Positions 35,803-45,146 of a stretch of 64,000 nucleotides of DNA are shown here, piece by piece. The translations under genes and the position numbers were made by a program. This stretch comes from G942493375 sp942493375 (GTDB lineage Bacteria; Armatimonadota; UBA5829). The first letter of the stretch is position 1, and every line of letters starts with the position of its first letter. The notes beneath the pieces were generated by a model, which saw only the letters and a program-made list of their open reading frames with translations, made no database searches and was not told the origin of the DNA. The stretch is from assembly GCA_942493375.1 (NCBI GenBank), contig OW818698.1, forward strand, positions 4,836,001-4,900,000. The letters run 5' to 3'.

Positions 35803-37980
35803 GTGAACATGGGTATCTTGTCTCTCGCTACCACTAATACCATTGATGTCATATTAATTTTGGTGGCAGTGATGGCACTGGCAACCGTTACATACAGCCA
35901 GACTCCAGCACATTTTTTATCTCCGCGCTGGGAATATTCAGCAGAAAGCAAAATGGAACCCGATGCTTCCGGTATCGGATTCCATTCATCCGGGACAGGC
36001 GAAGCTTCATTCACTAGTGACGCATTACATACTTCAGATGCAGGTCCAAATGACGGACGCTATTACTACTGGCCTGAGGCAAATACGGTTGATATTAGGG
36101 ATGGACGGCTTGAGATCACCGCGCGTATCATCCAGTCATCCGGCCACCTGTGTGCAACTGCAATCTATGTTCCAATCGGAGGCAAGAGGGCTGTAAGCCC
36201 GTTGAATCTCGGAAGCCACGGTGAAGGTTATCAGAGCTTCATAGGCAGCAGTGAAGCCAAATGCATAGTCCTCGGGTTTTCGACCAATGAAACCGACCAC
36301 AGCAAAGATCAGGTAATGATGATTGATCCAACCGGTCAGGGGCGCATGCTCTCAAGTGTAAATATGCCGGTCAATATCAAAAGAGAATACGCTCTTGCAT
36401 TCACCACAAATACAGCCGGAGAATACGTCGTCAATGTATCGATCGACAACAAACCCCAGCCTTCGTTGACTGTCAAAGTATCCGATCTCAATCCCACTTC
36501 TTCACGTTTCGGACTGATGTTCGGACACCCGACCGGAGCAGGAGTTGGTGAAGCCGAGTGGTCCAGGCTTGCTCTCTATGTCCAGGAAAACAAAATCGAA
36601 CAGGTCCGTGAAATTGGCAACAACAAGCAATTATTCGTGGATGACTGGATTGTTGGAGACACAAAAAACCTTCAGCGTTCACTCGGAGTATGGACAAAGC
36701 ACCCGAACAATCCCGTTGTAAAGAGAGACAAACCCTGGGAAAACTCACGATGTGAACTGTATGGAAGCTGTGTCTGGGACCCGGTCAAAAAGCGCCTGCA
36801 GCTTTACTACACTGCAATGGATGAACCATACAATGGCAAACTGGCCTATGCAGAGTCATACGACGGCGGCAGCACATGGATCAAACCCGAACTCGATATA
36901 TATCTATACAAAGGACAGAAATCCAATATTATATTCCCGGGCAGATACTATGTCAGCGGACCAAGTGTAATCCGCGATGAACACGACCCGGATCCATCCC
37001 GCAGATATAAACTATTCACATGCGCATTTGCATATATGGTTCCACTCGACAATGGTCCTCAGGGTATGGATGTAGCATACTCACCCGATGGTATCCACTT
37101 CACCCCTGCAAAGGACAATCCGGTAATCAAGGAGTATAACAGTGACACCGGCCAGAGTCTGATCTGGGATCAGAAGACAACCAGTTATGCAGGCTACATC
37201 CGTATCCGTTCAGACATCTGGAGGTCGGTTGGCATTACCAGGAGTAAGGACTTCGAACACTGGACCGAACCCAGGCTGATCTATGTTCCCACAGCTCAGG
37301 ATGCCGCACTGAACCGCCATTTCTACGGTCTTGCTGTCACACCATACGAAGGACAGTACATAGGTCTTGTCTGGATATTCCCTGACACTGAAGATTCCAA
37401 AAATCCAAACATAGATACCCCGGTCACCTGGATGGAGCTTACTTCCAGCAGGGATGGGGAGAACTGGCAGGAATCCGATTTCGGAAAACAATTTATCCCG
37501 CTTGGACCCAAAGGTTCATTCGATCACCGCCAGATACGTCCGGCTTCCTCGCTGGTTGTAATGGATGATAAAATAGTGTTCCTCTACGCAGGTTCACCAA
37601 ATCCACACATTTCCTCTCACAAATGGGATATAGGACTTGCAACCCTCCGAAAAGATGGATTCGTTTCGATGGACGCAGGTGACCGGGAAGGCACTCTGTT
37701 AACCCAACCAATCAATTTTAAATCAGGGAAACTGCACATAAATGCAGCAGTATCAAATGGTGGATACGTAAAAGCAGAGTTACTCGGTCTCAATGGCAAG
37801 GTAATCGATGGTTATTCAGCCAAAGAGTGTAAAGCCTGCAAGTCAGATTCAATCGACACTGTCCTGGTCTGGGATAAAAAGAAGACCCTCCCTGCATCCG
37901 ATAGCAAAGGTATGAAGCTGCAGTTCGTGCTCAAGAATGCCAAACTCTATTCGTTCGCAGTCAAGAGTGTTCAGAAATGA
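35803..37980 (+). CDS. Exported five-bladed propeller glycosidase-like protein
   Basis: The 725-aa protein starts at GTG (GAGGAG 6 nt upstream; ATG at 35809 possible). A signal-like hydrophobic stretch (residues 13-32, then YSQTPA) precedes a jelly-roll domain (about 40-265). NNKQLFVDDWIVG and GH32/GH43/GH117-type blades follow (CVWDPVKKRLQLYYTAMDEP, MDVAYSPDGIHFTPAKDNPV, GITRSKDFEHWTEPRLIYVP, MELTSSRDGENWQE). A C-terminal beta-sandwich closes the chain. This architecture is frequent in PVC-type and related polysaccharide degraders, and the reaction is not known. It overlaps the next gene by 4 nt (ATGA), so both are co-translated. Confidence 0.75.
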   Translation: MNMGILSLATTNTIDVILILVAVMALATVTYSQTPAHFLSPRWEYSAESKMEPDASGIGFHSSGTGEASFTSDALHTSDAGPNDGRYYYWPEANTVDIRDGRLEITARIIQSSGHLCATAIYVPIGGKRAVSPLNLGSHGEGYQSFIGSSEAKCIVLGFSTNETDHSKDQVMMIDPTGQGRMLSSVNMPVNIKREYALAFTTNTAGEYVVNVSIDNKPQPSLTVKVSDLNPTSSRFGLMFGHPTGAGVGEAEWSRLALYVQENKIEQVREIGNNKQLFVDDWIVGDTKNLQRSLGVWTKHPNNPVVKRDKPWENSRCELYGSCVWDPVKKRLQLYYTAMDEPYNGKLAYAESYDGGSTWIKPELDIYLYKGQKSNIIFPGRYYVSGPSVIRDEHDPDPSRRYKLFTCAFAYMVPLDNGPQGMDVAYSPDGIHFTPAKDNPVIKEYNSDTGQSLIWDQKTTSYAGYIRIRSDIWRSVGITRSKDFEHWTEPRLIYVPTAQDAALNRHFYGLAVTPYEGQYIGLVWIFPDTEDSKNPNIDTPVTWMELTSSRDGENWQESDFGKQFIPLGPKGSFDHRQIRPASSLVVMDDKIVFLYAGSPNPHISSHKWDIGLATLRKDGFVSMDAGDREGTLLTQPINFKSGKLHINAAVSNGGYVKAELLGLNGKVIDGYSAKECKACKSDSIDTVLVWDKKKTLPASDSKGMKLQFVLKNAKLYSFAVKSVQK

Positions 37981-40307
37981 GAGGGAGTATGTTGTCCATT
38001 TTAGCTGCTGCACTGGCGTTTACTGCCACCGTACCAGCTCTCTCTGCTGTTCAGGATAATAAGATGACTGTTGCAGCAAATGGTATGAGTAAAGCAGTAA
38101 TAGTTGTCGCTAATAGCGCTACCGAAGCTGAGCGTCATGCCGCAACTGAGCTTCAGTTCTTCCTGAATAAGGTCACCGGAGCAGACTTCCAAATATCAGG
38201 ACTAAGCTCATCAGCTATGTCCCGAATTCTGGTAGGTCCGGACGCAGCCAAACTCGCAGATCCAAAATTCTCAATCAAATCCCTTGGCACCGATGGGATC
38301 GTCATACGGTCTATCGGCAGCGATCTTGTTCTAGCCGGCGGAAGACCCAGAGGCACGCTTTATGCTGTCTACACTTTTCTTGAAGACATCATCGGATGCC
38401 ATTGGTGGACACCTGATGACAGTTTCATCCCTCACAAACCTACCCTTAAAATTAACTCACTGAATGTGAAATACATACCGCAGTTCGAATACCGTGAACC
38501 CATGTGGGGCAGCGTTCGAGGAGATAAAGACTGGACAGTAAGAAACAAAGTCGTAAGCTGCCTGGCTTCTGGTTCAGTAAATGAGCTTGCAGATACCACA
38601 TGGAAGAGCGACTCCGACTGGAACTCGATCTCATCCATTGGATATGGGCACACTTTTGATCAATACTCCAAGTGGGATGCCTTCGGTCAGCATCCGGAGT
38701 TCTTTAGTGAGATAGACGGCAAGCGCCTGCTGCCTCCAGCCCAGACCCAGCTTTGCCTTTCAAACAAAGAGATGCGCACAGAGTTCATCAAGAGCGTCAG
38801 ATGGTCACTCGGGCAGAGACCATTCAAACCCAAAGGACTCTGGATCTCTCAGAATGATTGGTACAACAACTGCCAGTGCTCCGGGTGCAAAGCAGCCAAT
38901 GCGAAGTACGGAAGCCCGGCAGGTCTGCTGATCGACTTCGTAAACGATGTTGCCAAAGACCTTCAAAAGGACTACCCGGACACCGACATCTGGACCCTCG
39001 CATACGACTGGACGCAAGTCCCGCCAAAAGGAATTAAACCACACAAGAACGTTGTAATATGGCTGGCAACTACCGGCTGTGACCGATCAAAGCCCCTGAC
39101 ATCCGAGACCAATAAAGTCTTCTACCAGAGGCTGCAGTCATGGGCAAAGATTGCTGACAGGATCTATATATGGGATTACCTTACCAACTTCCAGCACTAC
39201 CTCCAGCCCCATCCGAATATTTCGTCACTTGGTCCCAATGCAGCTGTATTTGCACACAACAATGTCAAAGGGGTAAGAGGGCAGGGATCTCACGACGCAG
39301 TAGGAGCAGAGTTCTCCGAACTCAAAGCCTGGGTGCAGGCGAAACTCTACTGGGACCCATCATTGAACAGTGACACGCTGACCAATCAGTTCATCAAAGG
39401 CTATTATGGCAGCTCCGCTCAGTATATTAAGAAATATATCAAACTCATCCAGGCCTCAGCAGATAAAGCTAACCTCCCGCTTGACATGGGGGAACCACCC
39501 ACCGCCAAATACCTCATATTCGATACCCTCATAAAAGCAAACAGTCTCTTAAAAAGTGCTGAATCCGCAGCAGCCAATGACACCGAACGCTTGAGAGTGC
39601 AGACTCTACAGCTTGGTATTCAATATGTCTTCATGTGCCGTTGGGACGAACTTTGGTTCACAGCCAAAGATAACAAGATTGACTGGCCTCTGCCTCAGAC
39701 CTTGGATGAAACCTACGCACAGTTCATGGATACAGCCAAAAAAGCAGGCATAACGCGTTTTTCTGAAGCAGGTGTAAGGGACTGGATGCCCAGTATCACA
39801 CAGAAACTCGGTAGAAAAGTAGCTCCTCCCCCTCCCGGTTGCGAAAACCTGTCCAGAGACAAATGGGCTGACCTGCAGGATGGAGGTTTCGTTCGCACAA
39901 CTTATCTGGATGATCCCGAAGCTTCAGATGGCAAAATGGTAGTCTTGCCAGCCGGTGTGGACCTGGTCTATGAATGTTGGAGAGTCCCGTTCCTGACTAC
40001 CAGCGGAGGCAAAAACCTCAAGCTAAAAATGTCCGTCAAGTGCAACCAGACCAGGACATTTTCTATAGGAGACAACAACATCCAACAAGCCCCCGTATTC
40101 TCGGTGGGAATAAAACAGGGCAACGATAACGTAATTATGGAAGCCAAAACCTTCAATATCGGAGACATAAAAGCCCAGGGCTACCAGACCTACGACCTCG
40201 GAGTCCACGACCTCTCCGCCGGCTGGATATGGATATGGCTAAAAGCCTCTGAGAACGCAAATGTGAGACAGGTTACGGTTGATCGTATGTGGCTGATAAG
40301 GGAATAA
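37977..40307 (+). CDS. Exported DUF4838 protein (second paralogue)
   Basis: The 776-aa protein has a signal peptide (cleaved near ALSAV). It has the same plan as the 17387 gene: GH67-like N-terminal domain (HAATELQFFLNKVTGADFQI, RGTLYAVYTFLEDIIGCHWW), DUF4838 with NDWYNNCQCSGCK and IWDYLTNFQHYLQPHPN, then a C-terminal sandwich (TFNIGDIKAQGYQTYDLGVHDL). The Cys-x-Cys-x2-Cys cluster is shared by all three paralogues here, hinting at a metal or structural site. The start overlaps the propeller gene stop by 4 nt, so the pair forms an operon and probably acts on one substrate. Confidence 0.85.
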   Translation: MRGSMLSILAAALAFTATVPALSAVQDNKMTVAANGMSKAVIVVANSATEAERHAATELQFFLNKVTGADFQISGLSSSAMSRILVGPDAAKLADPKFSIKSLGTDGIVIRSIGSDLVLAGGRPRGTLYAVYTFLEDIIGCHWWTPDDSFIPHKPTLKINSLNVKYIPQFEYREPMWGSVRGDKDWTVRNKVVSCLASGSVNELADTTWKSDSDWNSISSIGYGHTFDQYSKWDAFGQHPEFFSEIDGKRLLPPAQTQLCLSNKEMRTEFIKSVRWSLGQRPFKPKGLWISQNDWYNNCQCSGCKAANAKYGSPAGLLIDFVNDVAKDLQKDYPDTDIWTLAYDWTQVPPKGIKPHKNVVIWLATTGCDRSKPLTSETNKVFYQRLQSWAKIADRIYIWDYLTNFQHYLQPHPNISSLGPNAAVFAHNNVKGVRGQGSHDAVGAEFSELKAWVQAKLYWDPSLNSDTLTNQFIKGYYGSSAQYIKKYIKLIQASADKANLPLDMGEPPTAKYLIFDTLIKANSLLKSAESAAANDTERLRVQTLQLGIQYVFMCRWDELWFTAKDNKIDWPLPQTLDETYAQFMDTAKKAGITRFSEAGVRDWMPSITQKLGRKVAPPPPGCENLSRDKWADLQDGGFVRTTYLDDPEASDGKMVVLPAGVDLVYECWRVPFLTTSGGKNLKLKMSVKCNQTRTFSIGDNNIQQAPVFSVGIKQGNDNVIMEAKTFNIGDIKAQGYQTYDLGVHDLSAGWIWIWLKASENANVRQVTVDRMWLIRE

Positions 40308-40386
40308 TCAACCATAAGGGTATTGGGGCATTGAAGAAAGCCGTGAAACCCACCAGTTGGTTTTGTAAGTCATGACTGGAGTCCTT

Positions 40387-41241
40387 TTAAGCCTTGACTG
40401 CTCCCGAAGTCAACCCTTCAACAAAGTACCTCATAGTAAAGAAGAACAATATCAGCAGAGGCAGGCAGGCTATCATATATCCGGCCATCAATGGACCATA
40501 AGTTGTAGAATGCTGTCCCTGGAAGAATGACAACCCGATTGGCAGTGTTCTTTTCAGGTCATCTGAGATCACAATCAATGGCCACACATAATCGTTCCAA
40601 ACAGACAACAGTGTCATAATCGCCACCGTACCAAGTATCGGTTTCGATAATGGCAAGACTATGCTAATAAAAACTCTGAACTCACTCGCGCCGTCCACTT
40701 CGGCAGCCTCAAAGAGTTCATTCGGGAGTTCTGCAATGAAACTGCGCAGTATAAATATAGAGAATACCTGCCCACCTGCAATATATGGCAGTATCAACCC
40801 GAGATGCGAATTCAGAAGACCCTTCCCGCCGTTCCCCAACCAGTCGTTTCCCCCAAAGAATGGAATGTGCTTCATCCACATAAATGACGAGATCAGTGTA
40901 AGCACCCCAGGCACCATCATCAAAGCAATAACAGCATAAAAGAAAAATCCGCTGCCGGGAAACTTGTGTCTGGCGAATGAATAAGCGCTGAGTGAAGAGA
41001 TAGCGACTACCCCGACAACAGAGAACACACTTACAATTACACTGTTTAATATATATAGATCGATCGCTTTCCAGGCCTGCACATAGTTATCCAGCTGTAT
41101 CGGAAAAGAGATGCTCCAGAACTGGTGAAAGAACTGGTCATTGGTCTTAAATGATGTGATCAGCATAAAGATGAACGGATAAAATGTAAGTCCTGCTGCA
41201 ACCATTAGGGTTAAATGCAACCAAGTATCATTCTTCTTCAC
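40387..41241 (-). CDS. CUT1 sugar ABC transporter permease, MalG type
   Basis: The 284-aa protein has six membrane helices. The EAA loop reads LFEAAEVDGASEFRVFISIVLPLSKPIL, which docks the ATPase, and the protein ends GLTSGAVKA. It is of normal length for the family. It forms the second permease of a sugar importer together with the fused protein encoded upstream at 41419. The gap of 177 nt between them contains a short-period repeat. No ATPase gene is present, so a shared MsmK/MalK-like ATPase encoded elsewhere is expected. Confidence 0.9.
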   Translation of the reverse strand: MKKNDTWLHLTLMVAAGLTFYPFIFMLITSFKTNDQFFHQFWSISFPIQLDNYVQAWKAIDLYILNSVIVSVFSVVGVVAISSLSAYSFARHKFPGSGFFFYAVIALMMVPGVLTLISSFMWMKHIPFFGGNDWLGNGGKGLLNSHLGLILPYIAGGQVFSIFILRSFIAELPNELFEAAEVDGASEFRVFISIVLPLSKPILGTVAIMTLLSVWNDYVWPLIVISDDLKRTLPIGLSFFQGQHSTTYGPLMAGYMIACLPLLILFFFTMRYFVEGLTSGAVKA

Positions 41242-41364
41242 AGAAAATCTCCTATATAAAAACCAGTGCTAACCCAGTGAGATGCAACAACTGAATCCAG
41301 AATGACTAATTACGTCTGGTCTAGAATGAAATAATCCGTATTCTGCTCAACTATGTGCAATCCC

Positions 41365-41403
41365 ATCTTGTAAATCTTGCAAATCTTGTTAATCCTGTCA
41401 AAA
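41365..41403. repeat. Short-period repeat, 9-nt unit (TCTTGTAAA type)
   Basis: Four units (tcttgtaaa, tcttgcaaa, tcttgttaa, tcctgtcaa) lie between the two transporter genes. Same family as 802-829 and 30417-30452. Confidence 0.75.
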
Positions 41404-41418
41404 ACAGAAAATCCAACC

Positions 41419-43887
41419 TCACTGTTCCATGCTGGATTTTAGATACTTTGTATTCAGATATGTCAGTCCTAAAATGACCACAAACAACACTACCCCAAGC
41501 GCGCAGGCATAACCCATGCGGTCATATGCCATAGCATTCTGATAGAGGTGCAGTCCGGGAACTGTGGTCGCGTAGCCCGGCCCTCCCTGGGTGAGTATCA
41601 ATTGGGTCTGGAACCCTTGCAAGCCTCCGATGAATCCCAGAATCACAAGAAGCTTGGTCTGTCCCATTACCAGAGGAATATCTACATACCGTATCCGCTC
41701 CCACACGCTGGCGCCATCCAGCTTGCAGGACTCCAGCACGGATGTCGGTATTCCCTGCAGGCCTGCATAATAGATCAGCAGTGAGAATCCACCTATCCAT
41801 GGAAATCCTACAAACATCAGGGAATAAAGCGCTATTCGTGGATTCCCCAGCCAAGCCTGTACATAAGCGCCTAACCCAATAGCTCGCATCAACCCGTTGA
41901 CAACACCAATATTGTAATCATATATAAATCCCCATATCAGGAGTGAAACTATACCGGGAACTACCATCGGAATCACGAACAGCACCCGATAGAAGTACTG
42001 CATACGCTTATTTGCCAGATGAAATACCAGTTCAGCTGCCGCAAATGGAATAGTCAGAGAGATAATAATGCCAAACAGCATCAACTTTAACATCCGCACA
42101 GAGGCATCCGCCAGCAATTGATCGCCGAACAGTTCCTTGAAGTTAGCTAACCCAACCCATGAAGCCTCTCCACCACCTTTCCATTCAAACAAGGAGTGGT
42201 AGAACGCTGAGATAATCGGGTAATAGCAGAACACAGCAATCATAAAAAGGGTAGGAACTATAAACGCATAGGCTGATTTCTTTTTTCGGATCTGTCTGGT
42301 TATCTCTTTTCCATTGCGTATGAATGAGACCAGAATAGCTCCGGCTGCAATTATCAGGATGAACCACGGAATATCTCGGACAGCTTTTGGAGCTTTAGTT
42401 TCTGTTGTGATCGGCTTTTTGGGAGCATCAGGTTGGATTTCCCACGTTTTACTAAATCGCCACTGTGGATTTTCTGCCATTAGGCGAATAACTGCCTTTT
42501 TAAGGAACCCATCTAACAGATTCAATGTTTGTCCCAGGGTGAATTCACCACCTATATAGCTTTGCACTGTCCGGAAGTGTTCCTGGTTGTACTGGGACAT
42601 CGATGGTTCTCCATTGAACCGCAGTTCCCCTTGTTTCAAGCTCTCAACAAACGGATCAAGCACTGGACTCCCACTCAAACCCGGAGAGTTTGGGAGGAAC
42701 ATACCGGCTTCTGTAACCAGAGGTCCCAGGTTCCTTGGTATTGTCGTATACTGCAGAAAATCTACCGCGAGTTCAACCTTACCACCTTTAGCTGCTTCCG
42801 AAGTTATCGCAAACTGCACTGAGTAGGGTCCTCCAAGATCACGCATTGGTTGTCCGTTTGCAAACCTTGAAGTCTCCTTAGTCAGCCGGGGCATCAGGAA
42901 GACTCCGAAATCAAATGTCCTCAGTTTATCTCTCTGCAGTGCCGGGGCATACCAGCTCCCATCTAGATACATTGCAGCTTTTCCAACTCTAAAAAGCCTG
43001 TCCCCGCTACCGGATGCCATCGCATCCTCATTCCAGTATTGTGCGAACTCCTTAAGTATCCGAAGTTCTTCTATGTATCTGGGATTGTGGATACTCCATA
43101 TTCCTTTCTTGTAAGCCCTTACAAACTCCTGTGGACTGACCTTTTCATATCCTGGAATACGGTCTTTCATAACGTGTATCTGGGGGAGTATATCATCCCA
43201 GAGCTGGTCGTTAATTGCGGCTCTCATCAAGGTTATTGCACTTCCGAAGGTTCCTCCAGTGCACAAAAATGGGACATAACCTGCTTTTTTGATCTTCTTG
43301 CTTACCTTCATTAGCTCAGCCCAGGTTTCCGGAGCCTTCACTCCAACCTTGCGGAATATATCCTTGTTGTAGTAAAAACCTGCCCCTACCATATCGATTG
43401 GCAACGAGTATATGTGGTGATCGTCCGCTCTTTTGGACTCCACAGCATCTTTGTAAAAAATATCCAGCCATTGTTTGTTTCCGGGAAGATACTTGTTAGG
43501 AGCGCTCAAGTATTTATCGAAAGGCACGAAATACCCGTATTTTGCATCGTCATTAGACCAGTATGAGTGTGCCCAGACCAGGTCAGGAGCCATCCCACCC
43601 TTGAGCTGAGTCAACAACCACGTGTGATAATCCCCAGTAGGCATCTTTATAAACTGCACTTTCACCCCGGGATGCATCCGTTCCCACTCCCGTGCTATTC
43701 GGGTAAACTCGTGCAGAGGATTTGGATTATCACCAGTAGACATTTCGGGGGTATAGGCATTGGCTACTACTGTAAGTGTAGTTTCGGTTACAGCAGGGAG
43801 AGCAAAAACCGTCAACAGCGTAGCTATCAAGAAGGCAAGCAGAGAAATACGTCCGGGATAATGAGAAAAAGTAGTCTGAATACTCAA
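41419..43887 (-). CDS. Fused sugar-binding protein and MalF-type permease
   Basis: The 822-aa protein joins two normally separate subunits. A signal anchor (ISLLAFLIATLLTVFALPA) leads to a CUT1 solute-binding protein (about residues 30-480: EFTRIAREWERMHPGVKVQFI, GMAPDLVWAHSYW, YSLPIDMVGAGFYYNKDIF, TWAELMKVSKKI). One membrane helix (IPWFILIIAAGAILVSFI) and a basic cytosolic linker follow, then a six-helix MalF-like permease with an EAA loop (LESCKLDGASVWERIRYVDIPLV). The topology works, with the binding domain outside and the permease in the membrane. The longer frame from 43989 begins upstream of the promoter at 43940-43968, so the TTG at 43887 is the likely start. Confidence 0.85.
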   Translation of the reverse strand: MSIQTTFSHYPGRISLLAFLIATLLTVFALPAVTETTLTVVANAYTPEMSTGDNPNPLHEFTRIAREWERMHPGVKVQFIKMPTGDYHTWLLTQLKGGMAPDLVWAHSYWSNDDAKYGYFVPFDKYLSAPNKYLPGNKQWLDIFYKDAVESKRADDHHIYSLPIDMVGAGFYYNKDIFRKVGVKAPETWAELMKVSKKIKKAGYVPFLCTGGTFGSAITLMRAAINDQLWDDILPQIHVMKDRIPGYEKVSPQEFVRAYKKGIWSIHNPRYIEELRILKEFAQYWNEDAMASGSGDRLFRVGKAAMYLDGSWYAPALQRDKLRTFDFGVFLMPRLTKETSRFANGQPMRDLGGPYSVQFAITSEAAKGGKVELAVDFLQYTTIPRNLGPLVTEAGMFLPNSPGLSGSPVLDPFVESLKQGELRFNGEPSMSQYNQEHFRTVQSYIGGEFTLGQTLNLLDGFLKKAVIRLMAENPQWRFSKTWEIQPDAPKKPITTETKAPKAVRDIPWFILIIAAGAILVSFIRNGKEITRQIRKKKSAYAFIVPTLFMIAVFCYYPIISAFYHSLFEWKGGGEASWVGLANFKELFGDQLLADASVRMLKLMLFGIIISLTIPFAAAELVFHLANKRMQYFYRVLFVIPMVVPGIVSLLIWGFIYDYNIGVVNGLMRAIGLGAYVQAWLGNPRIALYSLMFVGFPWIGGFSLLIYYAGLQGIPTSVLESCKLDGASVWERIRYVDIPLVMGQTKLLVILGFIGGLQGFQTQLILTQGGPGYATTVPGLHLYQNAMAYDRMGYACALGVVLFVVILGLTYLNTKYLKSSMEQ

Positions 43888-43921
43888 GCCATCACCTACT
43901 ATACATCGAAAGACAGGTAAA

Positions 43922-43968
43922 TAACGCGCGTTAGTAGGTATTGTAGAACCGCCCAAAACTATTGTCAA
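43922..43968 (-). promoter_or_regulatory. Strong sigma-70 promoter with palindromic operator for the sugar importer
   Basis: On the - strand TTGACA (43963-43968), 17 nt and TACAAT (43940-43945) form a near-perfect promoter. The perfect 12-bp palindrome TAACGCGCGTTA (43922-43933), centred on CG like LacI-family operators, covers the expected start site. A sugar-responsive repressor is a natural guess. Confidence 0.7.
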
Positions 43969-43989
43969 GCACAAACACAAGTGCAGCAA

Positions 43990-44242
43990 TTCAATGTCCA
44001 GGATGTATTGTCATCTGAACACAGTGCAGGACCTCGAAAAAATGGATCCTCACTATTTCCAGGATATCAAAACAGCAATATTTGCCGTAAGCATAACTCT
44101 CTCAACCAGTGATAGATAGTACATTATCCTTCTGATAACTGGTGAATCCTCCAGTGAAATTTAAATGCCGAGTGAATTATATATCCAAATACATACTGAC
44201 ATAGGGCATATACTTAATGGCGTCACTCTAGATGCCTAGTGT
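43990..44242. other. Gene-free stretch with a repeat fragment
   Basis: TGTCATCTGAACACAGTGCA-type sequence at 44007-44037 is a decayed copy of the TCATTCTGAACGCAGTGAAG family. Nothing else was recognised. Confidence 0.5.
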
Positions 44243-44270
44243 TTGACAAACCGTTAGTCGTTTACAAAAT
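44243..44270 (+). promoter_or_regulatory. Candidate sigma-70 promoter of the beta-barrel gene
   Basis: TTGACA (44243-44248), 16 nt and CAAAAT (44265-44270) end about 40 nt before the TTG start at 44311. Confidence 0.4.
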
Positions 44271-44310
44271 CGGCGTCGGGATCAAGTACCAATTGTACCG
44301 GAGGATTGAT

Positions 44311-44967
44311 TTGAGAAAAGTAATTACGTACACTATTTTGGTTTCGTTACTTGCGCTGATATTGCCTGTTGCACTATGTGCGTACCCCAGTGCCCTAAAC
44401 CTTGTCCCGACAGCTGACATGATGGGAGCTAATCAGTTGAAACTCTCATATGAGTCTGATGGTCACAACCAACCTTTTGGTGATGAACAGGCAGAGTATA
44501 TCTATTCTCAGGTAGGTATAGGTGATAAGCTGGAATTTGGCGTCGATTTATATGATATCCGCCACAGCAATGAGGCGTTTTACAATGCAAAGTACCTTGT
44601 GACTGCTGAGAAAGACAATGTCCCGGCTATTGCCATAGGCGCCAGGTGCATATCCGCTGTTTGCAAGACGAGTTTATATGCTGTAGGATACAGGTCATTT
44701 GAGAAGGCCAGATTACACTTCGGCGCAGAAACACAGGATGGGGAGAATTACCTGATGTTCGGAGCCGATTATGATCTGGGTAGTGGTGTGAGTCTCCTTG
44801 CTGACTGGGAAACCGGCGTAGGTCAGTATTCAACCGCAGGAATATATTGGCAGGCTTCTAAAGCCGCAAGCCTGGGTCTCTACTGGGCACACAACAACAC
44901 AGCATCCCTGAGAGATACATACGATTATCTCGGCGGATACGTCGCATATACATTCACACTTAAATAA
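44311..44967 (+). CDS. Outer-membrane beta-barrel-like exported protein
   Basis: The protein (218 aa) begins at TTG with GGAGG 6 nt upstream. A signal peptide (ITYTILVSLLALILPVALCAYPSA) is followed by NLVPTADMMGANQLKLSYE, the start pattern of YjbH/outer-membrane barrel-like proteins. Alternating strands follow (LEFGVDLYDI, ARLHFGAETQDGENYLMFGADYDLG, VSLLADWETGVGQYSTAGIYW) to an aromatic C-terminal strand YVAYTFTLK. The pattern supports a small membrane barrel in a diderm cell; function unknown. An ATG at 44239 overlaps the promoter and is not used. Confidence 0.7.
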   Translation: MRKVITYTILVSLLALILPVALCAYPSALNLVPTADMMGANQLKLSYESDGHNQPFGDEQAEYIYSQVGIGDKLEFGVDLYDIRHSNEAFYNAKYLVTAEKDNVPAIAIGARCISAVCKTSLYAVGYRSFEKARLHFGAETQDGENYLMFGADYDLGSGVSLLADWETGVGQYSTAGIYWQASKAASLGLYWAHNNTASLRDTYDYLGGYVAYTFTLK

Positions 44968-44987
44968 CAAACAACAGCCATAGAATC

Positions 44988-45010
44988 GGGTGCGGTTCCC
45001 ATCCGCACCC
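44988..45010. terminator. Hairpin after the beta-barrel gene
   Basis: GGGTGCGG-TTCCCAT-CCGCACCC is a perfect 8-bp GC-rich stem just after the stop, with an A-rich rather than T-rich flank downstream. Confidence 0.55.
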
Positions 45011-45146
45011 AAAACCACATTGCCTACGCCCCGCATTTTACATACTGCAGTCATATAAGTTATCATTGCACCAATGATACCAGGCAGTAACTGGACAGGC
45101 GTTCTCAAGACAGAAGTAACAGTGACCATGAAAGTAGGAGCATAAT

